Below the pieces are notes generated by a model that was not told the origin of the DNA, did not search any database, and was given only the letters and a program-made list of their open reading frames with translations. A stretch of 64,000 nucleotides of DNA from Roseiarcus sp963737365 (GTDB lineage: Bacteria; Pseudomonadota; Alphaproteobacteria; Rhizobiales; Beijerinckiaceae): NCBI GenBank assembly GCA_963737365.1, contig CAVTSD010000001.1, positions 1,054,001 through 1,118,000 on the forward strand. The letters are read 5' to 3'. Below, one piece after another: positions 17,006 through 25,151 of this stretch. How positions within the stretch are numbered: position 1 is the stretch's first letter; every line of letters starts with the position of its first letter. A program made the translations under genes and the position numbers.

Positions 17006-17830
17006 TCACTTGTGCGCAGCCCGCACGCCTTGCGCGAGTTCGCTGACGAGCGCAGCCGCGGCGGCGACGGTCGACGAGGTCGCGCGTCCGCCGTCGAGCG
17101 AAAGTCTGATCGCCTCGACGATGGCTGAACCGACCACGACGCCATCCGCCGTTCCTGCGATCGCCTGGGCGCTTTCGGCGTTCCTGACGCCAAACCCAAC
17201 TGCGACCGGAAGCTTCGTCCGCTGCTTCAGGCGCGACACGGACTCGCCCACGAGCTTGACGTCCGGAGCTGCGGCGCCGGTGACGCCTGTGATTGAAACA
17301 AAATAGACGAAGCCGCCGGTGTTTTCGAGAATTTCCGGCAGACGGTCATCGCTCGTGGTCGGCGCCACCAGGCGCACGAAAGCCAGTCCCGCCCGGCGCG
17401 CGGGCAGGCAAACCTCGTCGTCCTCTTCAGGCGGACAATCGACGACAATCAGTCCGTCGACTCCCGCCGCCTTGGCGTCCGCCAGGAACGTCTCGACGCC
17501 ATAGATATAAATGGGGTTGTAATAGCCCATCAGAATGAGCGGCGTGTCCGGATCGCCAGCGCGGAACTGCTTCACCATCCTCAAGGTCGCGGGCAGCGTC
17601 TGGTTGGCCTCGAGCGCGCGCCGACCGGCGCCTTGAATCGCCGGGCCGTCCGCAATCGGGTCGCTGAACGGCATGCCAAGTTCGACAATGTCCGCGCCCG
17701 CCGCGGGCAGCGCCGCAAGGATCGCCGACGACGTCTCGCTGTCCGGATCGCCGGCCATGATGAAAGTCAAAAGCGCAGCCCGGCCTTCGGCGGCGACCCG
17801 TTGAAAGCGCAAATCGAGGCGTGCGGTCAT
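17006..17830 (-). CDS. trpA: Tryptophan synthase alpha chain
   Basis: A 274-residue TIM-barrel protein. It has LTFIMAGDPD, the catalytic glutamate in VELGMPFSDP, the catalytic aspartate in DPIADGPAIQGA, and the phosphate-binding VAVGFGVRN and GVVVGSAIVE. It cleaves indole-3-glycerol phosphate to indole for TrpB. trpB and trpF, normally directly upstream in alphaproteobacteria, are absent: the upstream DNA is a divergent transporter operon. Co-transcribed with accD, a linkage typical of the group. Confidence 0.97.
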   Translation of the reverse strand: MTARLDLRFQRVAAEGRAALLTFIMAGDPDSETSSAILAALPAAGADIVELGMPFSDPIADGPAIQGAGRRALEANQTLPATLRMVKQFRAGDPDTPLILMGYYNPIYIYGVETFLADAKAAGVDGLIVVDCPPEEDDEVCLPARRAGLAFVRLVAPTTSDDRLPEILENTGGFVYFVSITGVTGAAAPDVKLVGESVSRLKQRTKLPVAVGFGVRNAESAQAIAGTADGVVVGSAIVEAIRLSLDGGRATSSTVAAAAALVSELAQGVRAAHK

Positions 17831-18016
17831 GGGCTGCTCGTTATCACGACGATCACGGGCGCGAAAGCAGTCCGACAGGCTGCGATCGCCAAGCTTAGTC
17901 GGTGGCGGTTCGAAACAAGCAGCCCCTCGACGGACGTTGGGAATTTCGATAGACGGAGCCCAGACGTCATGTCAGCGGCGCTGATGATGGCGCGCGCGCT
18001 CATTCTCGGGGGGACA

Positions 18017-18187
18017 ATGAAGTTCTTTCTGTTGTTTGTTCCCTGTATTCTGGCGCTCTGGGTCCCCCTCTACAATTCGGTCTCGCCTGTCCTTTTCGGC
18101 ATCCCATTTTTCTTCTGGCTCCAGCTTGTTCTTGTTCCAGTTTCCGCCCTCGCCATTCTAGCCGCGGACCGGGTTGGCAAGACCTGA
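18017..18187 (+). CDS. DUF3311 small membrane protein
   Basis: A 56-residue protein from ATG 18017 (GGGGGGACA ribosome site), with two hydrophobic spans (FFLLFVPCILALWVPLYN and FFFWLQLVLVPVSALAIL). Proteins of DUF3311 are found directly before sodium:solute symporters and are thought to be accessory subunits. Here the stop is 3 bases before the start of an MctP-like symporter, supporting that role. Confidence 0.82.
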   Translation: MKFFLLFVPCILALWVPLYNSVSPVLFGIPFFFWLQLVLVPVSALAILAADRVGKT

Positions 18188-18190
18188 GCC

Positions 18191-19759
18191 ATGGTCGACC
18201 ACCTGAACGTTGTCGCCACTGCCGTCTTCGTTTTCTTCTTCGGCCTGGTGTCGGTGCTGGGCTTCGTCGCAGCCCGCTGGAAAGCGGCCGATCTCGGCGA
18301 CATCCACGAATGGGGCCTTGGCGGCCGGCGCTTTGGCCGGTGGATCACCTGGTTCCTGCTCGGAGGCGATCTCTACACGGCCTATACCGTGATCGCTATT
18401 CCGGCGGTCGTGTTCGCCATCGGCGCCTACGGCTTCTTCGCCGTGCCCTACACGATCATTGTTTATCCGTTCCTCTACCTGACGTTGCCGCGCCTGTGGG
18501 CGGTGTCGCAAAAACATGGCTACATCACCGCCGCCGATTTCGTGCTTGGCCGCTACGGCAACAAAGGGTTGGAGCTCGCGGTCGCGGCGACCGGCGTTCT
18601 GGCGACGATGCCGTATATCGCCCTGCAACTCGTTGGCCTCGAAAAGGTCATCCTGGCGCTCGGCTTCTCGGGCACAGGGCTCATGGCGCATGCGCCGATC
18701 ACAATCGCCTTCGTCATTCTTGCGATCTTCACTTACAAGAGCGGCTTGCGCGCGCCAGCGATGATCGCCTTCGTCAAGGACGCGATGATTTATATCTTCA
18801 TCATCGCCGCGATCATCGTCATTCCCTATGAGCTCGGCGGCTTCGGGGCCATTTTCGAAGCGGCGGGCAAAGCGTTTGACGCGAAGGTGGCGGCGAACCC
18901 CAACCTTGCGGCAGGGCTGACGCTGAAACCGTCGCAAGTCGGCCCTTACATCACGCTTGCGATCGGGTCGGCGATGGCTTTGTTCATGTATCCGCACGCG
19001 CTGACAGGTTCGCTCGCGGCCTCGAGCGGAAGCGCCATTCGCTTCAACACGATGACCCTGCCCGCCTATTCCTTGGTGCTTGGCCTGATCGCCTTGCTCG
19101 GACTGATGGCGATCGCCGCCGGGGTTAAGGTCGACACGCCCCAGGACGCCGTGCCGCAGCTTGTGCTCTGGGCGTTCCCGGCCTGGTTCGCTGGCTTTTG
19201 TTTCGCGGCGATCGCGCTTGGCGCGCTCGTGCCAGCGGCGGTCATGTCGATCGGCGCCGCCAACACCTTCACGCGCAACATTTGGAAGCCATTCATTCAC
19301 CCCGGGATGACGCCTGAGGAGGAATCGGTTCTCGCCAAGCTCGCTTCGCTGGTGGTGAAAGTCGGCGCGCTGTTGGTGATCTTCTTCATGCCGACGCGGT
19401 TCGCGCTGGATCTGCAATTGCTGGGCGGCGTCTGGATGGTTCAGATCTTCCCAGCGATGATTCTGGGCCTCTTCACCCGCTGGTTCAGCGGCTCGGCGCT
19501 CCTGGTCGGTTGGGCTGTGGGGATGATTGTCGGGACCTCGCTCTCATGGACCGGCAACGCCTGGGCTCCGGTCCACGCGTTGAAGTGGGATATCCCGCTT
19601 GTCGGCCATATCGATTCTGGATTGGGCTTCGCCGCTTATAACGGCTTGACCGCGGTCCTGGCCAATTTCCTTGTCGCGGCAACGCTTTCGCTGGTTCTGC
19701 GTTCTCAGGCGAGCGATGCGACTTCGCCCGCGGATTACGACGATCGTGCGCTTGCCTGA
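18191..19759 (+). CDS. mctP: Sodium:solute symporter, MctP-like monocarboxylate carrier
   Basis: A 522-residue, roughly 13-span SSS-family carrier. Landmarks are EWGLGGRRFGRWITWFLLGG (span 1-2 junction), YTAYTVIAIPAVVFAIGAYG, AADFVLGRYGNKGLELAVA and LFMYPHALTGSLAASSGSAI. These match the rhizobial MctP group, which imports lactate, pyruvate, propionate or alanine with a cation. It is co-transcribed with the DUF3311 gene. Together with the SHS-like MFS gene at 12 kb it points to use of small carboxylates. The exact substrate is inferred. Confidence 0.88.
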   Translation: MVDHLNVVATAVFVFFFGLVSVLGFVAARWKAADLGDIHEWGLGGRRFGRWITWFLLGGDLYTAYTVIAIPAVVFAIGAYGFFAVPYTIIVYPFLYLTLPRLWAVSQKHGYITAADFVLGRYGNKGLELAVAATGVLATMPYIALQLVGLEKVILALGFSGTGLMAHAPITIAFVILAIFTYKSGLRAPAMIAFVKDAMIYIFIIAAIIVIPYELGGFGAIFEAAGKAFDAKVAANPNLAAGLTLKPSQVGPYITLAIGSAMALFMYPHALTGSLAASSGSAIRFNTMTLPAYSLVLGLIALLGLMAIAAGVKVDTPQDAVPQLVLWAFPAWFAGFCFAAIALGALVPAAVMSIGAANTFTRNIWKPFIHPGMTPEEESVLAKLASLVVKVGALLVIFFMPTRFALDLQLLGGVWMVQIFPAMILGLFTRWFSGSALLVGWAVGMIVGTSLSWTGNAWAPVHALKWDIPLVGHIDSGLGFAAYNGLTAVLANFLVAATLSLVLRSQASDATSPADYDDRALA

Positions 19760-19896
19760 GCGACAGCCTATAGAGGCGTCGACAAGCGCGACATGCGGAC
19801 TGTCATGGCGCGCAGCCGCATCAGCAATGCGGTTCATTGAGCAAGGTTTTTGGCGTAGGCCATGATCAGGCGCGGCCTCCGCGCCCCAAGGAGCAT

Positions 19897-21789
19897 ATGA
19901 TGGTGGAAGAGGAGCCCGGCTCCGTGGCCAACGCTCTGCCGGCCCTTGAGCCGCCGCCGCCGCGCCATGACTTTTCTGTTGTCCAAGGCTTCCAGGTTGT
20001 CGATGCGGAGGATCAGCGCTCAGCGCGAGCGGGCGACGAAGCTTGGCGCGAAGCTCTGAAACTTGAGCTCGAGGCGCGCGCGGAGCGCCTTCGTCAAGCC
20101 GTTGACGGAGCGATTGTGCTTTCCAATGACGGCATCATTCGCTGGCTCGGCGATCCGGTCGCGAAAATCTCGCCAGGGCCCAATGCGCTGAACCCGAGCG
20201 CGGTGATCTTCGCCGATGAGTCCTTGCCTGACGCCTCTCGTGAGACAATAAAGACACGAATTGAGCTTTGGATCGCGGCGACGACGCGACGGCTTCTGGC
20301 GCCGCTCTTCGCGCTTGACTGCCTGCAAGAAGGACCGGAAATCGTTCGTGATCTGGCTCGCGAGATGGTGCGGTCGCTGGGGGTTTTGGATCGCGAGCCG
20401 ATCAAGGCGAAGATCAGGACCCTCACTCAAGACGACCGGGCGGAGCTGAGAAAGCAAGGCGTGCGCTTCGGCGCCTATTATCTTTTTCTGCCGATGTTGC
20501 TGAAACCCGCGGCGAGAACGTTGGCCCTTCAATTGTGGGCGCTGCAGGCCTCCGGCGACGCCACTGAGCTTCTGCGCACTCTGGCGCCGATCGCCTCGTC
20601 TGGACGCACCTCGCTCGCATCGGACGCAGGGATCGGGAAAGAAGGGTATCGCGTCGCCGGCTATCGCACATGCGGCGAACGGATTGTGCGCGTCGATGTC
20701 CTTGAACGCCTCGCCGGAATGATCCGGGCGGCCATAGCCGGCGAAGTCTCCGGAGGCGCGGATGGCCCTCCAAGCCAGCGGGCCTCGAAAGGGTTCGTCG
20801 TCAGCGGAGCGATGACATCGCTGACCGGGTGTTCAGGCGAGCAATTCGCTTCGATTTTACGTTCCATCGGATTCCGGTCGGTCGAAATGAAACGATCGGA
20901 ATTTTTTGGATCCCAATCGGCCAGTGAATCGGCTCGAGGAAGCGAACCGCTAAAGTCAGCGGAAGAGCCGGGATCAACTCCAGGCGAGCAAACTTCGGGC
21001 GACAATCAGGTTAACCCCGCCGATTCCGTTCCGGGCGCCGCGCCCACTAAGTCGCCGTCTAACGGCGCCCTTGCGGAAACCGACGCAATCGCGGACGCCG
21101 GCGGTTTTCCTAAAGGTGACGAAGCTTCATCCGAGGATGGGGAGGCCGCCGCCGAGGCTGTCGCCGACCCAGAGGAGGCGGACGCCGGCCTTGAGGAGGT
21201 CGACGTCGCGGCCAACGACGCGGAGGGAGCGCCAGAGGGTGGTCAAACGCTTCGCAATGACGCGTGCGACATCGCCGAGGGCGGCGAACCTATCTCAGTC
21301 GATAGCCCAACGCTTTCCACAGAAGGTGGCTTGGATGCAGCGGGCGCCGTCGGCGGCTCTCCGGCGGCGGATGCCGGCGGCGCGCCTGTTCCTCCGCAGG
21401 CGTCGGACTCGCCCGCTGACCAGGCTAAAAATGACGAAATGATTGTCGTCTGGCGGCCGGATCACCGCAGGACCGCCCCTCGACGCGAGCGGGAACCGAG
21501 GCACACAAGAAGCGAAGCGCCGGGCCGCTCGGAGACTGAGCGCCCCGCACCCCCCGCGCCCAATTGGCGGCGCGAAACGGCGGCCCATCCCTCGCCGAGG
21601 CCCAATCGCCCGAATTCGATCCGCGGTGACGAAAAACGTCGCCAGCGGGCCAAAGATTATGATATGCCCCGGACCGCTCCAACGACGCCGCCGCCGCAGA
21701 AACCGGCCAAGGTTGACCCGAACTCACCCTTTGCCAAACTTCTCGAGCTTCGTTCCCTGCTCGAGGAGCAAGCCAGCAAACGCCGATAG
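19897..21789 (+). CDS. Orphan C-terminal module of MgpS-type (Suv3-like) helicase plus disordered acidic region
   Basis: About 630 residues from ATG 19897 (or adjacent 19900; AAGGAG just upstream). Residues about 55-330 match what I know as the C-terminal region of the large rhizobial DEAD/DEAH helicase found next to fdxA and carD: GIIRWLGDPVAKISPG, RKQGVRFGAYYLFLPMLLKP, GYRTCGERIVRVDVLERLA and AMTSLTGCSGEQFASILRS. The ATPase core that should precede it is absent, and the upstream gene is an intact transporter. Residues 350-560 are low-complexity and acidic; the C-terminus VDPNSPFAKLLELRSLLEEQ again resembles the helicase end. A truncation that became a standalone gene is likely; function unknown. 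Confidence 0.65.
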   Translation: MMVEEEPGSVANALPALEPPPPRHDFSVVQGFQVVDAEDQRSARAGDEAWREALKLELEARAERLRQAVDGAIVLSNDGIIRWLGDPVAKISPGPNALNPSAVIFADESLPDASRETIKTRIELWIAATTRRLLAPLFALDCLQEGPEIVRDLAREMVRSLGVLDREPIKAKIRTLTQDDRAELRKQGVRFGAYYLFLPMLLKPAARTLALQLWALQASGDATELLRTLAPIASSGRTSLASDAGIGKEGYRVAGYRTCGERIVRVDVLERLAGMIRAAIAGEVSGGADGPPSQRASKGFVVSGAMTSLTGCSGEQFASILRSIGFRSVEMKRSEFFGSQSASESARGSEPLKSAEEPGSTPGEQTSGDNQVNPADSVPGAAPTKSPSNGALAETDAIADAGGFPKGDEASSEDGEAAAEAVADPEEADAGLEEVDVAANDAEGAPEGGQTLRNDACDIAEGGEPISVDSPTLSTEGGLDAAGAVGGSPAADAGGAPVPPQASDSPADQAKNDEMIVVWRPDHRRTAPRREREPRHTRSEAPGRSETERPAPPAPNWRRETAAHPSPRPNRPNSIRGDEKRRQRAKDYDMPRTAPTTPPPQKPAKVDPNSPFAKLLELRSLLEEQASKRR

Positions 21790-21898
21790 ATGCGCCAGCG
21801 CCGCCGAAGCATCGAAACAAAGGGTTGGCAGACGCTATCGAAATCCATAGAAAACGGGCGCAATCCCTACTCGGTAGGTAGCTCATGAGGATATACGT

Positions 21899-22237
21899 AT
21901 GACCTACGTGGTCGTGGAAAATTGCATTAAGTGCAAATATTTGGATTGCGTGGAGGTATGTCCCGTCGACTGCTTCTACGAAGGCGAAAATATGCTCGTC
22001 ATTCACCCGGACGAGTGCATCGATTGCGGCGTTTGCGAACCGGAATGTCCAGCCGAAGCCATCAAGCCGGACACGGAACCCGACCTCGCTGTTTGGCTCA
22101 AACTGAATGCCGAATACGCCAAGTCCTGGCCAAATATAACCAGTAAAAAGGAGCCTCCTTCCGACGGCAAGGAGTTCGACGGACGTCCCAACAAGTTTGC
22201 CGAGTTTTTCTCGCCTAACCCTGGGGAAGGCGATTGA
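21899..22237 (+). CDS. fdxA: Seven-iron ferredoxin FdxA
   Basis: A 112-residue ferredoxin. Cysteines occur in NCIKCKYLDCVEVCPVDCF (residues 8-26) and CIDCGVCEPECPAEAI (about 40-55), the arrangement for one 3Fe-4S and one 4Fe-4S cluster. The C-terminal extension (WPNITSKKEPPSDG…) is typical of alphaproteobacterial FdxA. It acts as a cytosolic electron carrier. It lies between the helicase-like gene and carD, the conserved order in Hyphomicrobiales. The S4-domain RNA-binding gene that often precedes fdxA is missing. Confidence 0.95.
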   Translation: MTYVVVENCIKCKYLDCVEVCPVDCFYEGENMLVIHPDECIDCGVCEPECPAEAIKPDTEPDLAVWLKLNAEYAKSWPNITSKKEPPSDGKEFDGRPNKFAEFFSPNPGEGD

Positions 22238-22449
22238 GCCACGGCTGATTTTTGCCTATTTGGCGCGTGGCCGAGGCGGCGCCACTGCGGCTAGAGCCGT
22301 TCGGGCTTATCTTCCTCTTTGATTTTTCGACGGATTTGTGCTAAACGTCAAATTAATGGTCAAGCGGAAGTCGCTAAGCGTCCCTGGCGAAGACGCAAGT
22401 GGTTTTCCTCGACTAAGTGTCACTTCGCCGTTCCGAGAGTAATATTCGA

Positions 22450-22475
22450 GCACGAATTTGGAGCAGTATTCGTGC
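22450..22475 (+). promoter_or_regulatory. Hairpin in the carD leader
   Basis: GCACGAAT (22450-22457) and ATTCGTGC (22468-22475) form a perfect 8-base inverted repeat with a 10-base loop, 49 bases before the carD start. A further overlapping half, ATTCG at 22444-22448, repeats the motif. It could be a leader hairpin or an operator; nothing in the sequence decides. Confidence 0.35.
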
Positions 22476-22523
22476 GCGGATTTATAGCGTGTGCGGAAAA
22501 GTTTGCGCGTGGAGAGGTTAATT

Positions 22524-23723
22524 ATGGTGGCGCGTAATAAATCTAAAAAGACAACAAGTCCAAAGACGAAGAAAACCAGTTCTGCCGCCGCCGTTAAAAC
22601 GAGGGCGAAGCGCACGACGAAGGCCGCTACGTCGTCCACCGCTCGAAGCCGTGTGAGTAAGAGCAAGACAGGGTCGAAGACCAGAGTCGCGGCCAAAGCG
22701 AACAAACCGGTTCGAGCGAGGACGAAAACCGCGCCAGCAAAATCTGCGACCCGAAAGCGAACAAGTTCTGATGTCAGAGCCATAACCCAGGCATCGGCGG
22801 CGAAGAAGCGGGCCAGCGCGGCCAAGCGGAAAGTGGCGGCGTCGAAGAGCCTCAGCAAGGCCGCCAGCGCGGCTGCCGCGAAGCGAGCGTCGGCCGTAAG
22901 GGCGCAGGTTAAGGAACAGGAAGCCAAGTTGACGACAGCGAACCGAAACGCGCAGGAAGTTCGAGCCGCGGCCGAGAAAGGGTCGGCGACCCCTTCTCCT
23001 TCAAAGGCAAGTTCTGGCCACATGGCTGAGGTCGCTCAGGCGACCGAGGCGGCTGCGCCGGCAAAGGCCGCCGCGCCCGTGGTCAAGGTCCAAAAGGCCG
23101 CGGCCCCGGAAGAGGCCTCCTCGGCGGCGAAGGCAGTGAAGAGCACCGGCCAGCGTCAAGGCTTCAGGCTCAACGAGTTCGTCGTCTATCCGGCGCACGG
23201 GGTCGGACAGATCGTCGCGATCGAGGAGCAGGAAGTCGCCGGGTTCAAGCTCGAGCTCTTCGTTATTAATTTCTCGAAGGACAAGCTCACGCTCCGCGTC
23301 CCGACCTCGAAGGTGACCGGCGTTGGAATGCGAAAGATTTCCGATCCGGACGCTGCGAGGCGTTCGCTCGATATTCTGACCGGGCGCGCGCGCGTCAAGC
23401 GCACGATGTGGTCGCGACGGGCTCAGGAGTACGAGACCAAGATCAACTCTGGCGATATCAACGCGATCGCTGAAGTGGTGCGCGACCTTTACCGGTCGGA
23501 GGCGCAACCCGAGCAGTCCTATTCGGAGCGACAATTGTACGAGGCCGCTCTCGACCGGATGGTGCGCGAGATCGCCGCTGTGCAGAAGTCGAACGAGATC
23601 GACGCTCTGAAGGCGGTCGAGGCGCAGCTGCAGAAGGGTCAGAGTTCGGGCCAAGGCTCTTCCTGCGCCGAGCGAGATCGAACAAGCCGCTTAAGCCCGA
23701 GGTCGTTCGCCGTCTCCCGATGA
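22524..23723 (+). CDS. CarD-family transcription regulator with histone-H1-like N-terminal arm
   Basis: 399 residues from ATG 22524 (GGAGAGG upstream). Residues 1-205 are almost entirely Lys, Ala, Arg, Ser and Thr (for example NKSKKTTSPKTKKTSSAAA, RKRTSSDVRAITQASAAKKR), resembling eukaryotic H1 tails. Residues about 212-372 are the CarD/CdnL module: NEFVVYPAHGVGQIVAIEEQ, then FSKDKLTLRVPTSKV and GVGMRKI, followed by the helical domain with RSLDILTGRARVKRTMWSRR. CarD binds RNA polymerase beta and stabilises open promoter complexes. Alphaproteobacterial CarD is usually under 200 residues. The last 25 residues look atypical; another frame offers a different ending (see findings). Confidence 0.88.
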   Translation: MVARNKSKKTTSPKTKKTSSAAAVKTRAKRTTKAATSSTARSRVSKSKTGSKTRVAAKANKPVRARTKTAPAKSATRKRTSSDVRAITQASAAKKRASAAKRKVAASKSLSKAASAAAAKRASAVRAQVKEQEAKLTTANRNAQEVRAAAEKGSATPSPSKASSGHMAEVAQATEAAAPAKAAAPVVKVQKAAAPEEASSAAKAVKSTGQRQGFRLNEFVVYPAHGVGQIVAIEEQEVAGFKLELFVINFSKDKLTLRVPTSKVTGVGMRKISDPDAARRSLDILTGRARVKRTMWSRRAQEYETKINSGDINAIAEVVRDLYRSEAQPEQSYSERQLYEAALDRMVREIAAVQKSNEIDALKAVEAQLQKGQSSGQGSSCAERDRTSRLSPRSFAVSR

Positions 23724-23735
23724 TCTTCGGCTCCT

Positions 23736-23770
23736 CTCGTGTGCTCACGCCTTGGCGGTGAGCACACGAG
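23736..23770 (+). terminator. Strong hairpin terminator after carD
   Basis: A perfect 13-base stem, CTCGTGTGCTCAC (23736-23748) pairing with GTGAGCACACGAG (23758-23770), with a 9-base loop. It begins 12 bases after the carD stop. No uridine run follows. It separates carD from the pilus locus. Confidence 0.75.
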
Positions 23771-23871
23771 ACCCGGGCTAGGTCTCTCCGCGAGCGGCCA
23801 AGGCGTTGTCGCTGGCTCGTGAACCGGTCGCGCGGGGCAAGCCCGTCCTAAAGGGGGGCCTCTTGCCCGCG

Positions 23872-24354
23872 ATGCACGGCAATCCCGCCTACCCGATGCT
23901 CTCGCTCTGGATTTTGCTCCTGACCGCGGCGACCCTGTTTTGGGTGGCCCTGACCGACCTCAGGGAATTCAAGGTCCGCAACGAGTTCGTCGTGATCCTG
24001 GCCGCGCTCTATGTCGCCTACGCGCTCTGCTCGGGCACGTGGGTGTCGATGCAGTGGAATTTCGCCTTCGCGCTCCTGATGCTGGCAGGCGGGGCCTATG
24101 CCTATTCGCTCCAGCAAATCGGCGGCGGCGATCTGAAGCTCTTGGCGGTCGCCTTCCTCTGGACGGGGCCATGGTATGCCGCGCCCTTCGTGCTTCTGAT
24201 GCTGATCTTCACCGGCGCCTATTATCTCGCGGCCAGGTTCGGATTCGCGCCGGCGCAGCCGACCGCCAGGGGCTTGCGGATTCCGCTCGCGCCCCCGCTT
24301 GCTGGCGCGCTCATAGGGGCTCTGGCGCTGGGTCTCATAGCGCCCAATCGCTGA
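23872..24354 (+). CDS. cpaA: Prepilin peptidase CpaA/TadV (A24A family)
   Basis: 160 residues from ATG 23872; a longer reading from 23806 and a TTG at 23863 are possible. Four to five membrane spans. The two catalytic aspartates of aspartyl prepilin peptidases are in ALTDLREFKVRN and in the GGGDLKLL motif. It cleaves the leader of Flp pilin and TadE-like pseudopilins at the inner membrane. Its stop codon abuts that of the oppositely oriented pilin gene. Belongs functionally to the cpa operon that begins 800 bases further on. Confidence 0.85.
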   Translation: MHGNPAYPMLSLWILLLTAATLFWVALTDLREFKVRNEFVVILAALYVAYALCSGTWVSMQWNFAFALLMLAGGAYAYSLQQIGGGDLKLLAVAFLWTGPWYAAPFVLLMLIFTGAYYLAARFGFAPAQPTARGLRIPLAPPLAGALIGALALGLIAPNR

Positions 24355-24531
24355 TCAGGGCGAGAGCGCCTTGTCCAGCGCGAGCCATTGCTTGGACACC
24401 CACGTGCCGACCAGGCCGATCGTGGCGATGACAGCGATCAAGAGTATTCCGAGCAAGACCGTATATTCGATGAGAGCAGCGCCGTCTTCGTCCTTCAGGA
24501 ACTGGCGGACAACCTTCACAGCTTTGGACAT
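24355..24531 (-). CDS. Flp-type pilin subunit
   Basis: A 58-residue protein on the minus strand, ATG 24531, ribosome site GAGGAG 7 bases upstream. Sequence motifs are MSKAVKVVRQFLKDEDG, then AALIEYTVLLGILLIAVIAT. The prepilin peptidase cleavage site G|AALIEY places Glu at +5 and Tyr at +6, the Flp hallmark. It is therefore the major pilin of the type IVc (tad) pilus. It is convergent with cpaA, directly touching its stop codon, rather than upstream of it as in most tad loci. Its own promoter must lie in the AT-rich region 24532-25151. Confidence 0.9.
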   Translation of the reverse strand: MSKAVKVVRQFLKDEDGAALIEYTVLLGILLIAVIATIGLVGTWVSKQWLALDKALSP

Positions 24532-25151
24532 GCGAGCTCCTCACGGATTTTGCATTGAATGGCGTCGCCGCGACCGCGAGTGAAAGTCACCTGCGGCTAT
24601 CTGCGCGCAATTATCCGTTAGGGAACGGGTCGGTCAATACCAAGTCCAACTCCGTTGGCGGCTAATAAATGCACGTTCGTGACTGTTTATTGAGCCATAT
24701 GTTCAGATTAAATTTGGCCATCTCGTTGTCGAATAAGGCTATCCAAAGTCATGATTGGTTTGTGGTTATTTTTGCTCTTGAATTTTCCTCGATATTAGGT
24801 TCACATTAGCCAAGCGTTTCAGCGTCTTTAACCGGTTTTATATTCAGCCTGTATGTACTGATTCGTTTTGCGATCACGAGAACGCTGAGATACTGCGATA
24901 AGAAAACCCGAGTCGCTTTAGGCAATTCTAGAAAGGGGAATACACTCACCGACAATATTGTGGAGACAACGTTGTGATTGCATCAATAATGCCGGGTGCG
25001 CTAATTGACTGTGTTTTGCCGGAGGGCGGCAAAATCGATCAGTCCACCACTAGGGCGAGGCAATTCCTTCTCGTGTCTATGTAGAGAAAACAAAAGGCAT
25101 CAATAACTTCCGGCGCGAAATGGTTCCGTTGGGGCAGGGGTCAGCATAATC
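24532..25151. other. AT-rich divergent promoter region between pilin and cpaB
   Basis: About 620 bases without a convincing gene and markedly richer in A+T than its neighbours. It must hold the promoters for the pilin (leftward) and the cpaBC… operon (rightward). Visible structure includes a perfect hairpin (25014-25034, annotated separately) and the short palindromes CAATATTG and ACAACGTTGT near 24953-24975. No obvious matches to CtrA full sites (TTAA-N7-TTAA) were found by eye. Confidence 0.55.
25014..25034. promoter_or_regulatory. Perfect inverted repeat upstream of cpaB
   Basis: TTTTGCCG-GAGGG-CGGCAAAA: 8-base arms (25014-25021 and 25027-25034) with a 5-base centre, 118 bases before cpaB. 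It may be a regulator site or a hairpin in the 5' leader. The T and A tracts lie inside the stem, so it is not a classical terminator. Confidence 0.4.

Noticed and set aside
18158..19417. 419-codon open frame on the minus strand
   Set aside because: Antisense of the SSS carrier; composition (Arg, His, Asp, Glu-rich) is that of a shadow.
24532..25151. Replication origin or phage attachment site in the AT-rich gap
   Set aside because: No DnaA-box cluster, no integrase and no flanking direct repeats; it is adequately explained as a divergent pilus promoter region.
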